This document shows positions 33,673-41,222 of a stretch of 64,000 nucleotides of DNA, one piece after another. Positions within the stretch are counted from its first letter, which is position 1, and each line of letters opens with the position of its first letter. This DNA comes from JBBQZO01 sp038207625 (lineage in GTDB: Bacteria; Pseudomonadota; Gammaproteobacteria; Burkholderiales; Burkholderiaceae_D): contig JBBQZO010000007.1 in assembly GCA_038207625.1 (NCBI GenBank), positions 135,534-199,533 on the forward strand, read 5' to 3'. The notes under the pieces are model-generated. The model saw only the letters and a program-made list of their open reading frames with translations, was not told the origin of the DNA and searched no databases. Both the position numbers and the translations under genes were made by a program.

Positions 33673-34749
33673 ATGAGTATCCAGACCGACGATTTCAGCG
33701 AGCAGCGCATCATCGCCGCCACGCCCGCTTCGCCCAACGAGGAGGCGATCGAGCGCGCGCTGCGTCCCAAGCATCTCGATGAATATGTCGGCCAGGAGAA
33801 GATCCGCGGCCAGTTGGAGATTTTCATCGCGGCCGCGAGGAAGCGCAAGGAAGCGCTCGACCACACTTTGCTGTTCGGGCCTCCGGGCTTGGGCAAGACC
33901 ACGCTGGCGCACATCATCGCGCGCGAAATGGGCGTCAATTTGCGTCAGACATCCGGACCGGTGCTGGAGCGACCGGGCGACCTGGCCGCGATTTTGACCA
34001 ACCTCGAAGCGAACGACGTGTTGTTCATCGATGAGATCCATCGCCTGTCGCCGGTGGTCGAAGAGATTTTGTATCCGGCGCTGGAAGACTACCAGATCGA
34101 CATCATGATCGGCGAAGGCCCGGCCGCGCGTTCGGTCAAGCTCGACCTGCAGCCGTTCACGCTGGTGGGCGCGACCACCCGCGCCGGCATGCTGACCAAT
34201 CCGCTGCGCGACCGGTTCGGCATCGTTGCGCGGCTGGAGTTTTACAACGCCGACGAACTGACCCGCATCGTCACGCGCAGCTCGGCGCTGCTGAACGCGC
34301 CGATTAACGACGACGGCGCGCGCGAAATCGCCTTGCGTGCGCGCGGCACGCCGCGCATCGCCAACCGGCTGCTGCGCCGGGTGCGCGACTACGCCGAAGT
34401 CAAGGGCAACGGCGACATCACCAAGGCGATGGCCGACGCCGCGCTGGTGATGCTCGACGTCGACTCGGTCGGCTTTGACGTGATGGACCGCAAGCTGTTG
34501 GAGGCGGTGCTGTTCAAGTTCGGCGGCGGCCCGGTCGGCATCGGCAATCTGGCGGCGGCGATCGGCGAGGAAGCCGACACCATCGAAGATGTGCTGGAGC
34601 CTTACCTGATTCAGCAAGGCTATCTGATGCGCACCCCGCGCGGACGGATCGCTACGCCGGCCGCCTACGCGCACTTCGGCGTGGCCGCGCCGCGCAACGG
34701 CCCGAACGGCGAACTGTGGGACAACGAGCCTAGTCGATCAGGGTCTTGA
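33673..34749 (+). CDS. ruvB: Holliday junction branch migration DNA helicase RuvB
   Basis: 358 residues. AAA+ motor of branch migration. Walker A GPPGLGKTTLAH, Walker B DVLFIDEIHRLSP, sensor I LVGATTRAGML, the arginine finger region NPLRDRFG and the winged-helix end (RTPRGRIATPAAY) are complete. The last 20 bases overlap the 3' end of the convergent DUF3108 gene, so its last residues (EPSRSGS) are encoded inside that gene's end. Confidence 0.97.
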   Translation: MSIQTDDFSEQRIIAATPASPNEEAIERALRPKHLDEYVGQEKIRGQLEIFIAAARKRKEALDHTLLFGPPGLGKTTLAHIIAREMGVNLRQTSGPVLERPGDLAAILTNLEANDVLFIDEIHRLSPVVEEILYPALEDYQIDIMIGEGPAARSVKLDLQPFTLVGATTRAGMLTNPLRDRFGIVARLEFYNADELTRIVTRSSALLNAPINDDGAREIALRARGTPRIANRLLRRVRDYAEVKGNGDITKAMADAALVMLDVDSVGFDVMDRKLLEAVLFKFGGGPVGIGNLAAAIGEEADTIEDVLEPYLIQQGYLMRTPRGRIATPAAYAHFGVAAPRNGPNGELWDNEPSRSGS

Positions 34750-35470
34750 TCAGCGTTTTTCCACCGCCCATGTCGCCTTCCTGGCGCAGCAACTGCTGAG
34801 TCGCCTTGGCGATCCAGAAGGTCGAGATGGTGCCGGGGCGGTTGTAGTCGGTCGTCACGCGCCAGCAATCGACCGGTCCGGACGGGCCGGCAATTGTCGC
34901 CTCGCCGGCCACCTTGAAGGTGTACAGCGCCGGCGGCGTGGCGCCGCCCGGGTGGTAGAAATTGATCTGCGCTTCGTAGCCGGAGGCCAGCGGCAGGGTT
35001 TGCAAAAATTCGATGTCGGTCTCGAAGTTGAAGGCCGGCTGGGGCGACGCCACCAGCAAATCCTTCTGGGTATTGTCGGCCAGGTCTTTCATGCCGCTGA
35101 TCTTGTCGGCGCTGAACACAAAACCTTCCACCACGCGCTTGCCTTCCTTTTCGGTGATGCGCACATGCGTCTGCGGCTTGAAACTGCCGGCATCGAACCA
35201 CGAGTCCAGCCACTTGATCGACGGCGTTTTGCCGACCGCGTCCCAGCGCTGTTTGATGTGCAGGCCGCGCGCCTCGAAATGCACTTCGCGCACCCAGATG
35301 TCGAGCGGGGTGTTGCTGTCGCCTTCGCGGATATAGCGCAGGTAATGGTGGCTACCCTCCTTGAGCAGCGCGAAGCGCGCGGGCGGCTTGGCCTGGTCGA
35401 TGATCTCGGCGCCGGCGTGGCCGGCCCATGCTAGAGTGGACAGGACGAGCAGGGTGCGCAGTGGTGTCAT
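34730..35470 (-). CDS. Secreted DUF3108 domain protein
   Basis: 246 residues from ATG 35470. Signal peptide LRTLLVLSTLAWAGHAGAEI. The mature part is the beta-rich DUF3108 fold seen in many gram-negatives: YRFSGD-like HYLRYIREGD, the FVFSADKISGMKDLADNTQK block and a late PVDCWRVTTDYNRPGTISTFW with WIAKATQQLLRQEG. Role unknown, periplasmic by prediction. Convergent with ruvB with a 20-bp overlap of the coding ends, a tight arrangement that leaves no room for a terminator between. Confidence 0.82.
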   Translation of the reverse strand: MTPLRTLLVLSTLAWAGHAGAEIIDQAKPPARFALLKEGSHHYLRYIREGDSNTPLDIWVREVHFEARGLHIKQRWDAVGKTPSIKWLDSWFDAGSFKPQTHVRITEKEGKRVVEGFVFSADKISGMKDLADNTQKDLLVASPQPAFNFETDIEFLQTLPLASGYEAQINFYHPGGATPPALYTFKVAGEATIAGPSGPVDCWRVTTDYNRPGTISTFWIAKATQQLLRQEGDMGGGKTLIKTLID

Positions 35471-35569
35471 GGTGGGCCTGGTGCTTGATGGTTGCGGGTG
35501 TTTTGTGAGCGACAATGTTACCTGAACGGTAGCGCGGGCCAGCGGAGAAATGTTACAAAGGATGACAAG

Positions 35570-36004
35570 GTGGGCGAGAGCAGCAGTTTGTTTCAGCAAT
35601 GGCGGCGCAACAGTCTGGCCCTATGCAGCTTGGCGGTGGCGCTGTCGGCGCTCGGCTATAACAGCTGGCGCAACGAGTCGACCGAGAGGAACCGCAATAT
35701 TCGCGCCGCCGAATTCGAGATGCTCAAGCATCTGGGCGAGGTGCAGCAGATTATCGACTACGCCCATCTGCGCCACGACATGCAGCGCGGCGATTTGACG
35801 ATGGGCCTGTCGCGCGTGCTGTTGATCCGCGACCTGGGCACGCTGACGCCGGTGCCGGTGGAAGCTGCCAGCGAAAAACTGTTGGCCAGCTGGGTCAAGA
35901 ACGGCGAGCAACTGGGCACCAGTAATGATGCGTTCGGCGCGCTGTCGGAAGACGTGCTGGCCGCGCGCCGCAGCGTATTGGCGTCGCTGAAAGGACTGAG
36001 GTAG
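35570..36004 (+). CDS. Small single-pass membrane protein with coiled coil
   Basis: 144 residues from GTG 35570, with AAGGA 7 bases upstream. One membrane helix (SLALCSLAVALSALGYNSW), then a charged helical, probably coiled-coil stretch (NRNIRAAEFEMLKHLGEVQQ) and a second helical part. I do not recognise a family. The C-terminal domain is probably periplasmic. It ends directly before the YaiI gene (stop 36002-36004, next ATG 36005), so the two are co-translated. Confidence 0.65.
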   Translation: MGESSSLFQQWRRNSLALCSLAVALSALGYNSWRNESTERNRNIRAAEFEMLKHLGEVQQIIDYAHLRHDMQRGDLTMGLSRVLLIRDLGTLTPVPVEAASEKLLASWVKNGEQLGTSNDAFGALSEDVLAARRSVLASLKGLR

Positions 36005-36466
36005 ATGATGCAGATCTGGGTCGACGCCGACGCCTGTCCGGTCGTCATCAAGGAGATATTGTTTCGCGTGGCCGAGCGGCTGCAGTTGAACGTGACGCTG
36101 GTGGCCAACCAGCTGATCCGCGTGGCGCCGTCGCGTTTCATCCGCGCGCTGCAGGTGCCGGCCGGCGCCGACGTGGCCGACGCCGAGATCGTGCGTTTGC
36201 TCGCGCCGGGTGATCTGGTCGTCACGGCCGACATTCCGCTGGCGGCCGACGTGCTGAAAAAGGGTGGCTACGCGCTCAATCCGCGCGGCGAGTTCTACAC
36301 CAAGGACAACATCGGCCAGCATCTGGCGATGCGCCTGTTCTTGGAGGAGTTGCGCGGTGGCGGTGTGGAAACGGGCGGTCCCGCGCCGTTCGGCCAGGGC
36401 GACCGACAAAACTTCGCCAATCAGCTGGACCGGCACTTGCAACGGCATGCGCCGCGCCCCGGCTGA
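36005..36466 (+). CDS. YaiI/YqxD family protein (UPF0178, PIN-like fold)
   Basis: 153 residues. The signature MQIWVDADACPVVIKEIL at the N-terminus and DLVVTADIPLAADVL and GGYALNPRGEFYT later are diagnostic of UPF0178/DUF188. The Asp cluster resembles PIN-type nucleases, but no activity is established as far as I know. ATG 36005 and 36008 are adjacent; either may be used. Confidence 0.9.
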   Translation: MMQIWVDADACPVVIKEILFRVAERLQLNVTLVANQLIRVAPSRFIRALQVPAGADVADAEIVRLLAPGDLVVTADIPLAADVLKKGGYALNPRGEFYTKDNIGQHLAMRLFLEELRGGGVETGGPAPFGQGDRQNFANQLDRHLQRHAPRPG

Positions 36467-36505
36467 GACAGCCACAGTGCGCGCGGCGTAGAGGCCGTGT
36501 CCGGC

Positions 36506-36721
36506 CTATTCGTCCATGCCGATCAGCGCTTCGATGTCGGCGATGGCGGTGCGCAGCATCAGCTCGGGCGTCGCTTCGGCGGGCACGATGCTGGCGATGA
36601 TGGCGTCCGGAACCTGGCGCTTGAGCACGCCTTCGCGTTCGATGAAGTATTCGCCTTGCGCGTAGGCGATCGTATAGGTCAGGCACTTACCCTTGGTACG
36701 GGTGTATTCAATTGCGGGCAT
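36506..36721 (-). CDS. Small hypothetical protein (71 aa)
   Basis: 71 residues with GGAG 7 bases before the ATG. Sequence starts MPAIEYTRTKGKCLTYTIAY and ends ADIEALIGMDE; probably soluble and cytoplasmic, a beta-rich half followed by a helix. No family recognised. Isolated minus-strand gene between YaiI (convergent) and the serine hydrolase. The ribosome site and frame length support it. Confidence 0.55.
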   Translation of the reverse strand: MPAIEYTRTKGKCLTYTIAYAQGEYFIEREGVLKRQVPDAIIASIVPAEATPELMLRTAIADIEALIGMDE

Positions 36722-36885
36722 AGTCGATCTCCGGTGAATTGCTTGCGCAATGACTTATCTTACACTGCGCTCGCTGGATTCAATTGGCGCGCGCGCAATC
36801 GTATCGTGCGCAGCGCACAGCGTGCTTCTGCGCGGCGCACGGTGCCGCCGCGCGCGCTCAGGACGGCGGCCCGGGATCGGCCGGT

Positions 36886-38034
36886 TTAGCTTGCGCGTGC
36901 CTGTTTGAGCAGGCGGACCAGCACGTCTTTTTGAAATGCGCGCAAGGACTCGTCACCGGTGATATTGGCAAAGCAAACAAGCCCGAGGTGCTGTTCGAGA
37001 TCGAGGCAGACGAACGATGCCGCGCCGGGATCGCTGCCAAAATGACTGGCCAGACGCACGCCGTTCTTTTCACGCAGCTCCCAAATCAAGCCTTGTCCGA
37101 TATGCTCGTCTACCGCGATCGGCTGGGGCGTGAAGCACAGCTTGAGGGTTTCGACTTCCAGGTAGCGCCGTCCGTCGAGGCTGCCGCGATTGCAGAACAC
37201 TTGCATCAGTGGCGCGAAATCGCGCGCCGACGTGCGCAACAGGCCGGCCGGCCAATCCGGGTAGCCGGTGGGCGCCAAGGCTTGCAACTTGCCATCGACG
37301 CGGCCGTAGGGCAGGGCCACCTTGGCAGCGTCGAGCTCAGCCAATTTCCACGCCGTGTTGCGCATGTCCAGCGGCTGAAACAGCTTTTGCCTGGTGAAGG
37401 TGTCGAGCGTATCCTTGCCGACCCTGCCGGCGAGGTAGCCGAGCAAGGCGATCGCGACGTTGCTGTATTCCCGCTCGCGGCCCGGCCGCGCACCAGTGAA
37501 CGCGGCTTCACTCGCGTACCAATGTCCGCCCGGCGCCAGGTAGCCGCGCAAGAAATCGTGCAATGACATGGCCGGGTCGCCAGTCAGCGCGAAGGCCTTG
37601 GTCTGGTTGTACAGCGCGTCGCTGATGCCCGAGGTGTGGTTGAACAGATGACGAAAAGTGATCGGCGTGTCGGCAAACTTGGGATGGGCGAGGGGGAAGT
37701 CGAGCAAGGGGGCGACCGGATCGTCGAGCTTGTATGCCCCTTTTTCCATCAGCATCAGCAGCGCCGTTCCGGTCACGACCTTGCTCACCGATGCGATGTG
37801 GAACGCCGTGTCGGGCGTCACTGCGACGTTCGACGCGACGTTCGCATAGCCATACGAGCGCACGAAGTTGGGCTGGCCGGCGCGGATGATCGCCACGCTC
37901 ATGCCCGGCGTGCCGGTTTCGCCCATGCCGTCCTTGAGCGCCGCGTCCAGATCATCCTGCCAAGTCGATGCCGCCCGCACATAGGGGGTGGCGCACATGG
38001 TCAGTCCTAGTCCCAATATCTGCCGGCGTTTCAT
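36886..38034 (-). CDS. Exported serine hydrolase, class C beta-lactamase / penicillin-binding fold
   Basis: 382 residues from ATG 38034, with AAGGAG 7 bases upstream. The start MKRRQILGLGLTMCATPYVR is a signal peptide with a possible twin-arginine pair. SxxK is Ser82-Lys85 (ASVSKVVTG), the second motif YSN is in REYSNVAIALLGYL, and the third (KTG/HTG) appears as HFGSDPG. The family covers esterases, D-aminopeptidases and beta-lactamases; the HFG form argues against a true AmpC. Nothing in the context narrows the substrate. Confidence 0.88.
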   Translation of the reverse strand: MKRRQILGLGLTMCATPYVRAASTWQDDLDAALKDGMGETGTPGMSVAIIRAGQPNFVRSYGYANVASNVAVTPDTAFHIASVSKVVTGTALLMLMEKGAYKLDDPVAPLLDFPLAHPKFADTPITFRHLFNHTSGISDALYNQTKAFALTGDPAMSLHDFLRGYLAPGGHWYASEAAFTGARPGREREYSNVAIALLGYLAGRVGKDTLDTFTRQKLFQPLDMRNTAWKLAELDAAKVALPYGRVDGKLQALAPTGYPDWPAGLLRTSARDFAPLMQVFCNRGSLDGRRYLEVETLKLCFTPQPIAVDEHIGQGLIWELREKNGVRLASHFGSDPGAASFVCLDLEQHLGLVCFANITGDESLRAFQKDVLVRLLKQARAS

Positions 38035-38633
38035 TGGATATCTCCTTGTCAAATCGCATGGATGGACGTCGCGGCGATTTCATGGCGTGACTTCTTGATC
38101 AACAATGTAACAGTATCAATGTGCGGGCGGGGAGAACTAACCAGCAGTTGCCAGATTTCGGGATTGAAGCGTCGATTGGTCGGCGTGGCGGCGCGCCCCG
38201 TGCGCAAGAAGCCAGCATGGGCGCGGCCGCCCGCCGCACGCCGCCTGGCGCCTGGCGTCCGGCGCCAGGCACGATGGTTTCTTGCCGCGACGTTTAGCGC
38301 AAGCGTGTAATGGTCAGCGTTGCTGAGCTTGCTGTGGCGGCGCGCGGATTCGGGCCGGTCGGCACCATCTTCTTGCATGGAATCGACGCATTGATGCCGC
38401 AAAATCGCGTCGCCGCGGCGAGCGCGCCGTGCACCGACGATGGCCGGCAGAGGAAAAAGATAGTTTTCGCCATATTAATTAATTATTCATCTTATGAATT
38501 ACAATTGCCGGTGCGTACATCGGGCCGTCGCAGCGTCATCGTCCGCGTTTCTGGTCGACGCGAGTCATTCCTGCGACGCGTTCGCCGCAGCGCGTCCAGT
38601 GTCCGATTCTTACTTTCCATCGAGGGCAGAAAC
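38035..38633 (+). other. Intergenic region with two palindromes, no gene seen (599 bp)
   Basis: Divergent region between the serine hydrolase and a small membrane protein. A 10-bp perfect hairpin GCCTGGCGCC (38243-38252) / GGCGCCAGGC (38261-38270) lies in its middle. A sharply AT-rich island at about 38470-38515 carries ATTCAT-CTT-ATGAAT (38485-38499), a likely promoter or operator region for the plus-strand gene; no clean -35/-10 pair could be fixed. Frames crossing the region lack coding character. Confidence 0.45.
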
Positions 38634-38954
38634 ATGCAATTTTCACGCGCACATCAACCGGTGGTCGCCGCCGCCGTATCGCTGTTCATCTTCGGCGCCA
38701 GCATCCTGTTGATGGTCATGCCGACGCATCGCGCGCTCAGTTCGGTGCCGATGACGGTGATGCTCAGCTTGATCATCGCCGTCAGCGCGATCTTGCATCT
38801 GGTGTTCATCGGCATCGCCGCGCGCCGGCTGGGACGCTCCGCGGCGCTGTGGGTGGTGCTTGCATTGTTCACGCTGCCGGTCGGGTCAATTGTCGGCCTG
38901 ATCCTGTTCGAATGGTTCAGCGACGAGAAGAATCGCGTCCCGCTGTCCGGCTGA
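38634..38954 (+). CDS. Small membrane protein, three predicted membrane segments
   Basis: 106 residues from ATG 38634 with GAGGG upstream. Segments: VVAAAVSLFIFGASILLMVM, MTVMLSLIIAVSAILHLVFI and LWVVLALFTLPVGSIVGLIL, with a short basic loop AARRLGR between the second and third. A C-terminal EWFSDEKNR tail. No family recognised. The gene stands alone after a long non-coding stretch. Confidence 0.7.
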   Translation: MQFSRAHQPVVAAAVSLFIFGASILLMVMPTHRALSSVPMTVMLSLIIAVSAILHLVFIGIAARRLGRSAALWVVLALFTLPVGSIVGLILFEWFSDEKNRVPLSG

Positions 38955-39082
38955 CGCTGGCTGGGCACGGGTATCGATGATTTAGGTTAGGATTGGCGCG
39001 CTACTAACGAGTGATCGGACAGCCTGCTCTGCAGGTCGGCGCTCCGTGAGCGCATCGCAATTCGTCGGGCTTCACCTGGAGC

Positions 39083-39799
39083 ATGGGAATGAATGCAATT
39101 AATCACGCGGCGACGGCGCTGCTGATCAATAAACGCTGGCCCGGCGTGCCGATCGTTGCCGTGCTGCTGGCGGTGCAATTGGTCGAGTTTCTGTGGGTGC
39201 TGTTCAACCTGCTGGGCATCGAGCTCACCACGACCGAGCCGCAGGTGCGGGCGCTCAACGATATTCACCTCGCGTTCATGCCGTACTCGCATTCGATCGC
39301 CGCCACCGTCGTGTTGGCCGGCGCCGTCTGGCTGCTGGCCGCCACGGTGTTCGGCAAGCCCGGTTGGGGACTGGCGCTGGCCATGGCGGTCAGCTCGCAC
39401 ATTGTGCTCGACCTGGCCACCCACGTGCACGACATCGCCATCGCGCCGGGCAGCGCCTTGCCGAAGCTGGGCTCGGGCCTGTACGACGTGCCGATGCTGG
39501 CGCTGCTGGTGGAGACCATCTACGGCGTGTGGTGCTGGTGGATGTTTCGCGGCTCCAAGGCCTTGCTGGGCGCGATCGTCGTGCTCAATCTGGCGACGCT
39601 GTCGTTCTACTCGGCCACCATTGCCGGCCCGGAGCAACTGCTGGCAGGGCACCCGAAAATATTTGCCGCCGTGATCGGCGTGCATATCGTGGTCGGCTTA
39701 TTGACCGTCTGGTTTTACGCGCGCGCCGATTGGCGCGCCGGCGCCAGTTCGCCGGCGCAAGGAGCAGCGCCCGACGGCGCACACGCTGGCGCCAGCTGA
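39083..39799 (+). CDS. Multi-pass membrane protein, DUF457/YdjM-like (putative metal-dependent hydrolase)
   Basis: 238 residues, about six membrane segments. His-rich positions fit the YdjM/DUF457 pattern: an early NHAATALLINKRWPG, then FMPYSHSIAATVVLAG and SSHIVLDLATHVHDIAIAPG. These histidines and aspartates would form a metal site at the membrane face. Function is not established; family call is by motif. CTGGAG precedes ATG 39083. It is followed 85 bp later by an alpha/beta hydrolase gene on the same strand. Confidence 0.65.
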   Translation: MGMNAINHAATALLINKRWPGVPIVAVLLAVQLVEFLWVLFNLLGIELTTTEPQVRALNDIHLAFMPYSHSIAATVVLAGAVWLLAATVFGKPGWGLALAMAVSSHIVLDLATHVHDIAIAPGSALPKLGSGLYDVPMLALLVETIYGVWCWWMFRGSKALLGAIVVLNLATLSFYSATIAGPEQLLAGHPKIFAAVIGVHIVVGLLTVWFYARADWRAGASSPAQGAAPDGAHAGAS

Positions 39800-39884
39800 G
39801 TCATATTGACGCCGTCTGACGAGTCGCCGCGACGATGTATTGCGCGCGACCGAACACCTGATTTTTTTCGATGATAGGAACACT

Positions 39885-40688
39885 ATGCTGATCCGAGGCG
39901 TGGACCTCCACACCCAAATAAGCCATCAGGGCACGCCCTTCATCTGGGGCCACGGCCTGATGTCGAGCATCGAAGCGGAAGACCGCTTCGACTGGCTGCG
40001 CTGGCAGCAGATGCCCGAGGCGATCCAGTTGATCCGCTACGACGCGCGCGGGCACGGCAGCAGCGCGCCCAGCTTCACGCCCGAGGATTATCAATGGCGC
40101 AATCTGGCCCAGGACATGCTGGCCTTGGCCGACGGTGTCGGCGCGGCGCGCTTCATCGCCGGCGGCGCCTCGATGGGCTGCGTCACTGCGCTGCACGCCG
40201 CGCTGCTGGCGCCGCAGCGCATCAAGGCGCTGGTGCTGGTGATACCGCCCACCGTGTGGGAAACCCGCGTCGCGCAAAAAAAACTGTACCGGCGCGTGGC
40301 GATGCTGGGCGCCTTGCTGGGTGCCGACCGGCTGGAAAAACTGATGAACCGTGACCTGGCGCGCGCGTTGCCGGACTGGATGGCGCAGGTGGGCGAGCAG
40401 GCGCTGGCCGGCCGTGTGCTGGGCATGCGCGCGCTCAAACGCAAGACCTTGTGGAATCTGTTTCAGGGCGCGGCGCTGTCGGACCTGCCACCGCGCGAAG
40501 ACTTGAAGGCGCTGGCCGATATCCCGACGCTGCTGGTCGCGTGGGTGGGCGACACGATCCATCCGGTGTCGTCGGCGCAGGAACTGCACCGCCTGCTGCC
40601 GCAGTCGGAATTATTTGTCGCGCAAGGCTATGAGGATTTTACGACGATACCCGAGCGCGTCCGGGCGTTTGTCACCGCGCACGCCTGA
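39885..40688 (+). CDS. Alpha/beta hydrolase fold protein
   Basis: 267 residues from ATG 39885, with AGGAA 5 bases upstream. Oxyanion region FIWGHGLMSS, RYDARGHGSSAP before the nucleophile, nucleophile elbow GGASMGC, and an Asp in LLVAWVGDTIHPV. At the place where the catalytic His normally stands near the C-terminus the sequence reads GYEDFTTIPERVRAFV, with no His. The only late His is in DTIHP. Either a non-canonical arrangement or a non-hydrolytic member. No signal peptide. Confidence 0.85.
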   Translation: MLIRGVDLHTQISHQGTPFIWGHGLMSSIEAEDRFDWLRWQQMPEAIQLIRYDARGHGSSAPSFTPEDYQWRNLAQDMLALADGVGAARFIAGGASMGCVTALHAALLAPQRIKALVLVIPPTVWETRVAQKKLYRRVAMLGALLGADRLEKLMNRDLARALPDWMAQVGEQALAGRVLGMRALKRKTLWNLFQGAALSDLPPREDLKALADIPTLLVAWVGDTIHPVSSAQELHRLLPQSELFVAQGYEDFTTIPERVRAFVTAHA

Positions 40689-40722
40689 GTCCACTTACGT
40701 GGCGCCCAGGCGTCGGGTGGAG

Positions 40723-40746
40723 TACGGCATGCGAGCGCATGCCGTA
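40723..40746. terminator. Perfect hairpin between convergent genes
   Basis: TACGGCATGC (40723-40732), loop GAGC, GCATGCCGTA (40737-40746): a 10-bp perfect stem with a tetraloop in the 65-bp gap between the hydrolase and DUF2147 genes. It is placed to end both transcripts, though neither side has a clear T-run. Confidence 0.55.
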
Positions 40747-40753
40747 GCGTGCA

Positions 40754-41200
40754 TTACTCCTGGCGCAGCCAGGTTTGCGAACGACCGAACATCGGCACGC
40801 CGATGTAGCCGCGCACTTGCAGTTTCTTGCCGCCGTCGATCAACTCCATCTTGCTTTTGTAGACCTTGCCGTTGTCCGGATCGAGGATCTCGCCGCCCGT
40901 GTAGGCGTCGCCGTCCAGTTTCAGGCCCGTCATGATGGTCATGCCCAACACCAGCTGGTTCTTGCGATCGCCTTCGCACTTGTCGCAACGCGGGTTCTGG
41001 TCCTGCTCCGGGGTGCGGAACAGTTTCTCGAGCTTACCTTGCAGGCCGCCCTTTTCTTCGGTGATGCGGATCAGCGCTTTTGGCTTGCCACTGACGTCAT
41101 CGACGTTTTTCCACAAGCCGACTGGCGATGCGTCCGCCGCCCAAGCAGCAGGGACGGCGAATACGGCAGCGAGCAGGGTCGCTTGGATCAAGGTACGCAT
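40754..41200 (-). CDS. Secreted DUF2147 domain protein
   Basis: 148 residues. Signal peptide MRTLIQATLLAAVFAVPAAW ending at AWAADA. The DUF2147 pattern is clear: SPVGLWKNVDD, ALIRITEEKGGLQGKLEKLF, then NQLVLGMTIMTGLKLDGDAY, GGEILDPDNGKVYKSKMELI and LQVRGYIGVPMFGRSQTW. Two Cys (RCDKCEGD) may bind metal or form a disulphide. These small periplasmic proteins have a lipocalin-like barrel; role unknown. 23 bp downstream is the end of nothing on its own strand; valS ends beyond its start. Confidence 0.9.
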   Translation of the reverse strand: MRTLIQATLLAAVFAVPAAWAADASPVGLWKNVDDVSGKPKALIRITEEKGGLQGKLEKLFRTPEQDQNPRCDKCEGDRKNQLVLGMTIMTGLKLDGDAYTGGEILDPDNGKVYKSKMELIDGGKKLQVRGYIGVPMFGRSQTWLRQE

Positions 41201-41222
41201 AGAGTTGTCTCCGGAATAATTG

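Noticed and set aside
38049..38402. A 117-codon minus-strand frame upstream of the serine hydrolase
   Set aside because: No ribosome site, no family resemblance and composition unlike the neighbours; the hydrolase has its own start with a strong site at 38034.
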